Below are positions 34,236 through 41,115 of a stretch of DNA of 64,000 nucleotides, piece after piece. The notes beneath the pieces are model-generated. The model saw only the letters and a list, made by a program, of their open reading frames with translations, was not told the origin of the DNA and ran no database searches. The stretch's first letter is position 1. Every line of letters begins with the position of its first letter. A program made the translations under genes and the position numbers. Origin of the DNA: Veillonellaceae bacterium. Its GTDB lineage: Bacteria > Bacillota_C > Negativicutes > UBA1444. The stretch is from NCBI GenBank assembly GCA_012798135.1, contig JAAZNU010000002.1, positions 130,658-194,657 on the forward strand, written 5' to 3'.

Positions 34236-35510
34236 ATGTCCCAGCGGATTGTATCTTTGCCGTACGGAAAAGAAGAGGTTGCGGTTGCCATTCCGGAAAA
34301 CCAATTGATTGGGGTATATTCCCCCCAGGACATTGCGCCGGTCGCCGACATCAAGACCGAAGTCCGGCGGGCGTTGGCCAATCCGATTGCTTCCCCGTCC
34401 CTGCGGGAATTGGTCAAAGGGAAGCGGAACGTGGTGCTCGTTGCTGATGACAACACGCGCCTGACTCCTACCGATCAACTGATTCCCATTCTCCTGGATG
34501 AGTGCAACGCGGCCGGCGTAGCCGACGAGCAGATCACGGTGATCATCGCTTTGGGTACGCACCGGTTTATGACGGATGAAGAAATCCTCGCCAAGTTTGG
34601 CGAAGAAACCGTACGGCGGGTTCAGATCAAAAACCATCCTTATAAGGATATGGCGGCGTTGGTGGACCTCGGCGCCACCGACAACGGTGGTCGTATTTTC
34701 ATTAACAAGGATGTTGTCGAAGCCGATTTCAAAATCGGCATTGGCAGCATCGTGCCCCACCATATTCCCGGCTATGCCGGCGGGGCCAAGATCGTTCAGC
34801 CCGGCGTTTCCGGCGAGGATACCACCGCCTATACCCACCTGCTGTCGGTGCGGGCGCCGCGTTCCTATCTCGGGGTGTTGGAGAATCCGGTCCGGGCCGA
34901 TCTGGACCTGATGGCCCGCAAAGTGGGACTGAATACGATCCTGAACACGGTGCTAAACCGCCACGGTGAAGTAGTCGAGGCCTTTTTCGGCGATGTGGAG
35001 CAGGCCTTCCGGGTCGGCGTGAAACGGGCAGCCCAGGTTTATGAAGTGGCGATTCCCGAGGAGGCGGATATCGTTTTATCCAGTTCGCATCCCTGTGACA
35101 TTGAGTTCTGGCAGGCGCACAAGACGCTCTATCCGTCGGATCTGGCCGTCAAGGCCGGCGGAATCATCATTATAGTAACTCCCTGTTATGAAGGGGTGGC
35201 GAAAACTCACTGCGATATTCTGGATGTAACGTCGCATTCGTCGGAACATATTCGCAACATGGTTTCGGCCGGGCAACTCCATGATGAAGTGGCCGCTGCC
35301 TTGGCGATCGCCTGGGCCCAGGTCAAGGAACGCGAAACGGTGTTTATCGTCTCCGACGGCATTTGCGCCGAAGAAGCGACCAAACTTGGTTTCCGGCATT
35401 TCGCTTCGGCTCAGGCGGCGATGGATGCCGCCATCGCCGAAACGGGGCCGGCGGCCAGGATTACAGTTCTGACCCATGCGCCGGACATGTTGCCGGTAAT
35501 CCGGAAATAA
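34236..35510 (+). CDS. larA: LarA-family nickel-pincer epimerase homologue 2
   Basis: This second LarA-family protein (424 residues) has His109 in ALGTHRFM, His175 in GSIVPHHIPG, Lys185 in GGAKIVQPG and His201 in AYTHLL, matching His108, His174, Lys184 and His200 of the lactate racemase, so the nickel-pincer site looks intact. It is distantly related to the 29.7-kb copy. It sits between pdxA2 and a TRAP transporter, so a C2 epimerase for the imported acid is more likely than lactate racemase. C2 inversion would link D-erythronate to D-threonate. Gene spacing is 3 nt behind pdxA2. Confidence 0.82.
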   Translation: MSQRIVSLPYGKEEVAVAIPENQLIGVYSPQDIAPVADIKTEVRRALANPIASPSLRELVKGKRNVVLVADDNTRLTPTDQLIPILLDECNAAGVADEQITVIIALGTHRFMTDEEILAKFGEETVRRVQIKNHPYKDMAALVDLGATDNGGRIFINKDVVEADFKIGIGSIVPHHIPGYAGGAKIVQPGVSGEDTTAYTHLLSVRAPRSYLGVLENPVRADLDLMARKVGLNTILNTVLNRHGEVVEAFFGDVEQAFRVGVKRAAQVYEVAIPEEADIVLSSSHPCDIEFWQAHKTLYPSDLAVKAGGIIIIVTPCYEGVAKTHCDILDVTSHSSEHIRNMVSAGQLHDEVAAALAIAWAQVKERETVFIVSDGICAEEATKLGFRHFASAQAAMDAAIAETGPAARITVLTHAPDMLPVIRK

Positions 35511-35603
35511 ACAAGGAAGGAAGTGAAAACGAAATTATTCGTAAGAAGCCAAGGGCCAGTGAGGGGAAAGCAGATACACAACAGTGAGGAGGGTAATTTG
35601 AGA

Positions 35604-36614
35604 ATGAAAAAATGGTTGGTAGTGGCATTGTGCGTCGCTTTGGTTGTGGCAGTGGCCGGCTGTGGCGGCGGGGACAAAAAAGCGGCGGCGCCGAAGACGG
35701 ATGCCCCCAAGGCGAAAGTGTTGCGTGTTGGCCACACGCTTACTGACGATTCCCACTATGGGGTAGGCCTGAAAAAGTTTGCCGAACTGGTGAAGGAAAA
35801 ATCCAAAGGCTCCCTTGACGTACAGGTGTTTGGCAATTCCAAGCTTGGGAATGAACGGGATCTGATCGAAGGCGTTTCCCTGGGTACCGTGGAAATGGCG
35901 CTGTCGTCGACAGGACCGCTGCCCAGTTTTTCGAAGAAATTCATGGTGTTCGACCTGCCGTTCATTGTGCAGGACCGGGCCAAGTTCTACCCGATCCTGG
36001 ACGGGAAAGTCGGCCAGGACATGCTGGATTCGCTGGGCTCCAAAGGCATCAAGGGATTGGTGTTCTTTGAAAATGGCTTCCGTCACATGACCAACTCGAA
36101 ACGACCCATTAACAAACCGGAAGACATGGCCGGTTTGAAGATGCGGCTGATGGAAAACCCGGTTCACATGGAAACCTTTAAGGTGCTGGGCGCCAACCCG
36201 TCGCCGATGCCGTTTGGCGAGCTGTTCACCGCTCTGCAGCAAAAAACGATGGATGGGCAGGAAAATCCGCTGTTGATCATCAAAACCAGCAAGTTTTATG
36301 AAGTTCAAAAATATCTGGCCTTGACCGGGCACTTCTATTCTCCCGCCGTATTGATGATCAGCGATAAATTGTTCAAGAGCCTGACGCCGGAACAGCAAAC
36401 CGCGCTGCTGGACGCCGCCAAGGAAGCCCGTACCTTTGAACGCAATTTCATTATCGAAAGCGAAAAGAAACTGGTCGACGAACTGAAGGCGGCCAAAATG
36501 GAAGTGACGACACCGGACAAGGCGTTGTTCCAGAAAGCCACCGAATCTGTCTATAAGAAATTTGAGGCCGAAATCGGCAAGGATCTAATCGATCAAGTCC
36601 GGGGCGTAAAATAG
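35604..36614 (+). CDS. dctP: TRAP transporter substrate-binding lipoprotein DctP
   Basis: This 336-residue protein has a signal peptide and lipobox (VAVAGC) with acylation at the Cys near residue 20, followed by a Gly/Lys/Ala linker. The mature part has DctP features: VGHTLTDDSHYGVGLKKFAE at the start, GLKMRLMENPVHME and the NPLLIIKTSKFYEVQKYL helix. It captures a carboxylate outside the membrane and passes it to DctQM. ATG at 35604 is chosen for AGGAGGG about 10 nt before it. A TTG at 35598 is in frame. The upstream 93 bp from larA2 contain no obvious terminator. Confidence 0.9.
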   Translation: MKKWLVVALCVALVVAVAGCGGGDKKAAAPKTDAPKAKVLRVGHTLTDDSHYGVGLKKFAELVKEKSKGSLDVQVFGNSKLGNERDLIEGVSLGTVEMALSSTGPLPSFSKKFMVFDLPFIVQDRAKFYPILDGKVGQDMLDSLGSKGIKGLVFFENGFRHMTNSKRPINKPEDMAGLKMRLMENPVHMETFKVLGANPSPMPFGELFTALQQKTMDGQENPLLIIKTSKFYEVQKYLALTGHFYSPAVLMISDKLFKSLTPEQQTALLDAAKEARTFERNFIIESEKKLVDELKAAKMEVTTPDKALFQKATESVYKKFEAEIGKDLIDQVRGVK

Positions 36615-36628
36615 CAATATTGGCTGGG

Positions 36629-36666
36629 GGACAGGCAGCACCGCCTGCCGGCGGCATTGCCTGTCC
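36629..36666 (+). other. Strong hairpin between dctP and dctQ
   Basis: GGACAGGCA (36629-36637) pairs with TGCCTGTCC (36658-36666). No T-tract follows, so it is more likely an mRNA-stabilising or partial-attenuation hairpin that keeps DctP more abundant than the membrane subunits. Confidence 0.55.
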
Positions 36667-36693
36667 ACTGCTTTCAGGTTGGGAGGGATAGTC

Positions 36694-37179
36694 TTGCCGC
36701 GTTGGCTGGATAATATTGAAGAGTATCTTTTGCTGGTATTGTTTCCACTGATGGTTATCGTTGTGTTTGTGGCGACCTGTGTTCGCTATCTGACGGTCAT
36801 GTCATTGTCCTGGGCGGAAGAAGTCGCTCGTTATTCGATGGTGTGGATTGCCTATATTGGAGCCAGTCTCGGAATCAAAAGAAATGCCCATCTGGGCGTG
36901 GAAGCCGTATTGTTACTGCTGCCCAAGGGTTCACGCAAGTTTTTTGATTATCTTCGTTATCTTATTATTATTTTGTTCAATCTTTTGATCGCCTATTATA
37001 CTTTTCAGATCATCCAGTCCCAGGTTTCCACCGAACAGGTCAGTCCCTCCCTCCGAATTCCCATGTGGTTTGCCTATGGCGCCATTCCGGTCGGTTCGCT
37101 TCTGATGGCCTGGCGCTGTTGCCAAATGATGGCCAAAGTCGCTCAGCCGGATCCGGTCGTGGCGAAGAAGGAGGGGTGA
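36694..37179 (+). CDS. dctQ: TRAP transporter small permease DctQ
   Basis: This protein of about 161 residues has four spans typical of DctQ. It contains SWAEEVARYSMVWIAYIGAS and the later GAIPVGSLLMAWR. TTG at 36694 is preferred because GGGAGGG lies 6 nt upstream; the TTG at 36679 is inside that site. It is followed by dctM after 4 nt. DctQ joins DctM in a Na+-driven importer for organic acids. Confidence 0.88.
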   Translation: MPRWLDNIEEYLLLVLFPLMVIVVFVATCVRYLTVMSLSWAEEVARYSMVWIAYIGASLGIKRNAHLGVEAVLLLLPKGSRKFFDYLRYLIIILFNLLIAYYTFQIIQSQVSTEQVSPSLRIPMWFAYGAIPVGSLLMAWRCCQMMAKVAQPDPVVAKKEG

Positions 37180-37183
37180 CACG

Positions 37184-38467
37184 ATGGGAATGGAAGCGAT
37201 ATTGTTCGGAATTTTTGTCATCTTGCTGATCGTTAACGTGCCAATCGGCGTTGCCCTCGGTCTTTCGGGAATCGCGGCGCTGCTGTTCGGCGATATGCCG
37301 ACGCCGCCGCTCGTGGTGGCGCAACGTATGTTCACGGCCGTCGATTCCTTTCCCTTCATGGCCATTCCCTTTTTCATGATTGCCGGCGGCTTCATGGAAA
37401 CCGGCGGCATGTCGCGGCGCCTGGTTGATTTTGCCAAAGCACTGGTAGGAACGATCCCCGGGGGCTTGGGTATCATAACGGTTATCGCTTCGGCGTTTTT
37501 CGCGGCGCTGTCCGGATCCAACCCGGCGACGGTCGCGGCCATTGGGTCCATCATGATTCCGGCCATGGTCAAAGCGGGATATCCCCTGGATGTGGCGGCA
37601 GCGATGGCAGCCGCGGCGGGAACGCTAGGCGTCATCATTCCGCCGAGTATTCCCATGGTTACCTACGGCGTTGTCACCAATACCTCCATCGGCGATTTGT
37701 TCGTGGCTGGTTTCGTGCCGGGGCTGCTCATTGCGGCCGCCTTGATTGGCATTGTGTTGTGGCTGGCGAAAAAACATGATTTACGGGGCGGCGAACCGAC
37801 CTCGCTGAAGAAAGTTCTGACTACCGGCAAAGATGCACTGCTGGCCCTGTTTATGCCAATTATTATCCTGGGCGGAATCTATGGCGGTATCTTTACCCCG
37901 ACAGAAGCGGCTGCCGTGGCGACGGTATATGCGTTTATCGTCGGGATGTTCGTGTTTCGGGAAATCGGTCTGGCCGATTTGCGGGGGATCATTATGAAGG
38001 CGGCGGTGAGTTCGGCGGTGGTCATGTTTGTCATTGCCACGTCCTCGTCGTTTTCCTGGCTGCTGACATCGTTACAGGTCCCGGAAAAAGTGGCGAGCGG
38101 CATGCTGGAAATATCGCAGAATCCGACGGTGATCCTGCTACTGTTGAACTGCATTCTGCTGTTTCTGGGGACTTTTCTTGAAACACAGGCAATTATTTTG
38201 CTGGTAACGCCGATCATTTTCCCGCTGGCGATGAATCTTGGAGTGGATCCGCTGGTTTTGGGCATCGTGATGGTTGTCAACACTTCAGTGGGTATGATTA
38301 CGCCGCCCATGGCAGTTAACCTGTTTGTGGCCTGTACGTTATCGGGATTGTCAATCGAGAAAATTTCCAAACGTATTTTACCGTTTTTATTTGCCGAGAT
38401 TGTCATCCTGCTTCTCATCACCAATGTTCCTTTACTGTCCCTGGCTTTGGTGAAGTTGCTCAAATAG
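37184..38467 (+). CDS. dctM: TRAP transporter large permease DctM
   Basis: This 427-residue protein has about 12 spans. It contains the DctM segments FPFMAIPFFMIAGGFMETGG, ALSGSNPATVAAIGSIMIPAM, IIPPSIPMVTYGVV and GGIYGGIFTPTEAAAVA. Together with DctP and DctQ it forms a complete tripartite importer. The start has AGGAGGGGTG upstream. The transporter lies between the kinase/dehydrogenase/epimerase genes and the molybdopterin protein, tying its substrate to that pathway. Confidence 0.93.
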   Translation: MGMEAILFGIFVILLIVNVPIGVALGLSGIAALLFGDMPTPPLVVAQRMFTAVDSFPFMAIPFFMIAGGFMETGGMSRRLVDFAKALVGTIPGGLGIITVIASAFFAALSGSNPATVAAIGSIMIPAMVKAGYPLDVAAAMAAAAGTLGVIIPPSIPMVTYGVVTNTSIGDLFVAGFVPGLLIAAALIGIVLWLAKKHDLRGGEPTSLKKVLTTGKDALLALFMPIIILGGIYGGIFTPTEAAAVATVYAFIVGMFVFREIGLADLRGIIMKAAVSSAVVMFVIATSSSFSWLLTSLQVPEKVASGMLEISQNPTVILLLLNCILLFLGTFLETQAIILLVTPIIFPLAMNLGVDPLVLGIVMVVNTSVGMITPPMAVNLFVACTLSGLSIEKISKRILPFLFAEIVILLLITNVPLLSLALVKLLK

Positions 38468-38486
38468 CCCGCTTGGGGGCGAGGTC

Positions 38487-39614
38487 ATGCAAAAAAAATT
38501 GCATCATGTTCATGCCTTGGTTTTCACATTTTTGCTGGTAAGTGGTTTTTTACTTCATTTTCCGACGCTCCGGGGACCGTTGGCAGCCTACCGTCTGCTG
38601 ATTGTCCAGGTTCACGGGTGGGTCGGCGAATTATTCTGCCTGTGTCTGGCTTTTTATGCCGCTTTTCTTTTGCTCCGACGCCAGCGTGGCTGGCCGCGTG
38701 AAAGATATCGTCGATTTGTAGGTTTCGCATTCCTGCTCATGTGCGTCGAGGCAGTCAGCGGTTTGGTCGTGCTGCGCAAAGCGGTCTGGGGACCGCTGGC
38801 GATTGCCTACGCCCTGCAACTGCACCGCTGGTTGGCTTATTTTGCTTTGCCGGCGGTGCTTTGGCATATCTGGGCGGTTTGGCCGGCGGCAGCACCGGGC
38901 AGCCAGTCCCAAACCCGCCGCCGTTTTTTTGCCTGGCTAGCCTCTGGGCTAACCGGACTTTGGGCGGCATTGTTGCTGGGAGAATTGATTTCCCGGAATC
39001 GGCCGCAAAATATTCGTGGCAACGCCAACTGCGATGCTTTTTTGCCGGCGCCGGAACCGTCTCCCGAATCCAGGCTGCCCATCGGTGGCGGGATGAAGGG
39101 AAAATTCGGCGAATATAGCGTGGTGAATTTTCTGCCGTTCTTGCACCAGGATACTTGGCGGTTTACGATGGATGGACTGGTCAACCGTTCGCTGAGTTTT
39201 CGCTGGGAGGACTTCGTCCGGCTGCCCCGCAAGGTTCAGGTCAGCGACTTCCACTGCGTGGAAGGGTGGTCCGTCTTCAATATTACCTACGAGGGGTTGC
39301 TGGTCGCGGATTTGCTGGCCCTGACCGGAATCCGTCCGGAAGCGCGGTATGTAAAGTTTTATTCCGCGGATGGCAGCTATGCGGACGCTCTGACGCTAGA
39401 ACAGGCCCAGTTGCCGGATGTGATGATCGTCCTGCTCATGGACGGCAAGCCGATTCCTCGGGTTCTGGGCGGTCCGGCCCGCCTGATCGTGCCGCGGATG
39501 TATGCCTATAAAGCGGTCAAATGGGTGACCCGGATCGAGCTGATCGATCAACCGTATTTGGGGTATTGGGAATATCATGGATTTGAGTCCGATGCCTGGG
39601 TCGGCATATATTAA
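38487..39614 (+). CDS. Membrane cytochrome b-like domain fused to sulfite-oxidase-fold molybdopterin domain
   Basis: Residues 1-170 form four to five spans with His at 6-9, 24, 43, 113 and 127, suitable for b-type haem ligands. From about 205 onward it has the sulfite-oxidase/MsrP-type molybdopterin fold: SVVNFLPFL, LPRKVQVSDFHCVEGWSVFNIT, with Cys257 as the likely Mo ligand, and GGPARLIVPRMYAYKAVKWV. Such domains are usually separate proteins (MsrP with MsrQ). A fused form could shuttle electrons between the membrane pool and a substrate on the outer face; the side is not resolved. It lies 19 bp after dctM and 18 bp before panB. Confidence 0.75.
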   Translation: MQKKLHHVHALVFTFLLVSGFLLHFPTLRGPLAAYRLLIVQVHGWVGELFCLCLAFYAAFLLLRRQRGWPRERYRRFVGFAFLLMCVEAVSGLVVLRKAVWGPLAIAYALQLHRWLAYFALPAVLWHIWAVWPAAAPGSQSQTRRRFFAWLASGLTGLWAALLLGELISRNRPQNIRGNANCDAFLPAPEPSPESRLPIGGGMKGKFGEYSVVNFLPFLHQDTWRFTMDGLVNRSLSFRWEDFVRLPRKVQVSDFHCVEGWSVFNITYEGLLVADLLALTGIRPEARYVKFYSADGSYADALTLEQAQLPDVMIVLLMDGKPIPRVLGGPARLIVPRMYAYKAVKWVTRIELIDQPYLGYWEYHGFESDAWVGIY

Positions 39615-39632
39615 AAGAAGAGAGGTGCAACG

Positions 39633-40481
39633 ATGACGCGTGCGAAGGTTACCATTCCGTATCTGTTTGAGAAGAAAGCCAAAAAAGAACCGATCTCCAT
39701 GCTGACTTGCTATGATTACCCGATGGCCCTGCTGGAAGAGAAGGCGGAAATCGACATCGTTCTGTGCGGCGATTCGCTGGGGATGACCGTGTATGGTTAC
39801 AACGGCACCCTGCCGGTGACCATGGACATGATGGTCGTCCATGCCGCCGCTGTGACCCGGGGAGCGCCGACGGCATTTGTGATCGGCGATATGCCATTCC
39901 TGTCCTATCAGGTGTCCAAAGAGGAAGCCGTACGCAATGCCGGGCGCTTTATGCAGGAAGCTGGAACCGACGCTGTCAAGCTAGAGGGCGGCGCTATCAT
40001 GGCGGATACGGTGCGGGCCATTGTCAACGCCGGCATCCCCGTGATGGGCCATATCGGCCTGACTCCGCAATCCATCTCTTCCCTGGGTGGCTTCAAGGCG
40101 CAAGGCCGCAATGCGGAGTCGGCGTTTCGGCTGATTGAGGATGCGGCGGCCCTGGAGGCGGCCGGCGCCTTTTCGATCCTGCTGGAAGCGATTCCGCCGG
40201 AGATTTCCCGTATTATTACGGAGAAAGCCAGGATTCCGATCATTTCGATTGGCGCCGGACTTCCCTGTGACGGGCAACTGCTCATCGTTCACGACATGCT
40301 GGGGTTCTTTGACCGATTCACACCCAAATTCGTCAAAAAATACGCCGATATGAACGGTGCCATCTTCCAGGCCATGCAGCAATACAAGGAAGAAGTTCGG
40401 CAACAGACGTTCCCGGGCAAGGAACATACCTATGGAATGCCGGCCGAGGAAATGGAAAAGCTGCGGAATATGCTGAAGTAG
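39633..40481 (+). CDS. panB: PanB, ketopantoate hydroxymethyltransferase
   Basis: PanB makes ketopantoate from 2-oxoisovalerate and methylene-tetrahydrofolate. This 282-residue protein has the typical segments MLTCYDYPMALL, VLCGDSLGMTVYGYNGTLPV, DAVKLEGG, and ISIGAGLPCDGQLLIVHDMLG; the catalytic Glu is in LLEAIPPE. The gene is normally beside panC and panD; neither is here. It ends the kinase-pdxA2-larA-TRAP operon with 18 bp spacing and GAGAGGTG. Aldolase-type chemistry could run in reverse in catabolism, or the gene may simply have been captured by the operon. It is followed by a strong terminator. Confidence 0.9.
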   Translation: MTRAKVTIPYLFEKKAKKEPISMLTCYDYPMALLEEKAEIDIVLCGDSLGMTVYGYNGTLPVTMDMMVVHAAAVTRGAPTAFVIGDMPFLSYQVSKEEAVRNAGRFMQEAGTDAVKLEGGAIMADTVRAIVNAGIPVMGHIGLTPQSISSLGGFKAQGRNAESAFRLIEDAAALEAAGAFSILLEAIPPEISRIITEKARIPIISIGAGLPCDGQLLIVHDMLGFFDRFTPKFVKKYADMNGAIFQAMQQYKEEVRQQTFPGKEHTYGMPAEEMEKLRNMLK

Positions 40482-40504
40482 ACAGAGAAAGTTCTGGATG
40501 AAAA

Positions 40505-40550
40505 CGGGGCTGAGAAAACTTTCCGCAAGTTTTCCCAGCCCCGAATCTAT
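40505..40550 (+). terminator. Bidirectional terminator after panB
   Basis: CGGGGCTGAGAAAACTT (40505-40521) pairs with AAGTTTTCCCAGCCCCG (40527-40543) with one bulge. It separates panB from the convergent STAS gene. Confidence 0.85.
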
Positions 40551-40591
40551 TGTTTAAAGGTGTAGTTAGCGGCAATACTCTGCCGATCCGG

Positions 40592-40897
40592 TTAAGACCG
40601 AATTTCAAACACTTTGGTCAATCGCGTCAGTTCAAACAGATCCTTGACCAAGCCCTTCATTCCTTTGATAATAACGCTGCCGCCATTTTGCAGGGCCCGT
40701 TTCTGGATCGCTACAAGGGTTCCCAGACCGGAACTGTCGATATAGTCGACATTACCCAAATCAACGATAAAAGTTTTATGACCGCTGTCGATATAACCGA
40801 TCAGACTTTCCCTGATCTGCGCCGCTTCTTCCACGTAAATACTGCCGGAAAGCATTACCAGAACATCTTTGTCGTTGACAGTGATCTCCTGAATCAT
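40592..40897 (-). CDS. STAS-domain anti-anti-sigma factor
   Basis: This 101-residue STAS protein has the phospho-acceptor region VDYIDSSGLGTLV (Ser55/Ser56), as in SpoIIAA and RsbV. When unphosphorylated, such proteins bind an anti-sigma kinase. ATG at 40897 with AAAGGGGG is preferred. No anti-sigma kinase or sigma factor is beside it, so it is an orphan. The PP2C phosphatase at 19.5 kb is of the class that acts on STAS proteins, but no link is shown. Confidence 0.85.
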   Translation of the reverse strand: MIQEITVNDKDVLVMLSGSIYVEEAAQIRESLIGYIDSGHKTFIVDLGNVDYIDSSGLGTLVAIQKRALQNGGSVIIKGMKGLVKDLFELTRLTKVFEIRS

Positions 40898-41115
40898 GGA
40901 ACAGCCCCCTTTATCCATAATGATGATAGCGTTCGGGATATAGCTGATATATTATTCGTTTTCCTGTTGGAAGAGGCAGTTTTTATTCTATTTTTACATT
41001 CGGCATTCTGATGGGATTTCCTGCAAACGGGAGCCCGAGAATCAAGAAAGTAAATTGAAATTTATTGGTGGCGCAACGAATAACGATATAAAATATAGAC
41101 ATTGGAAGACAGTCA

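Noticed and set aside
40505..40543. TPP-riboswitch-like CTGAGA after panB
   Set aside because: The CTGAGA is part of the left arm of a terminator hairpin and lies downstream of, not before, a gene.
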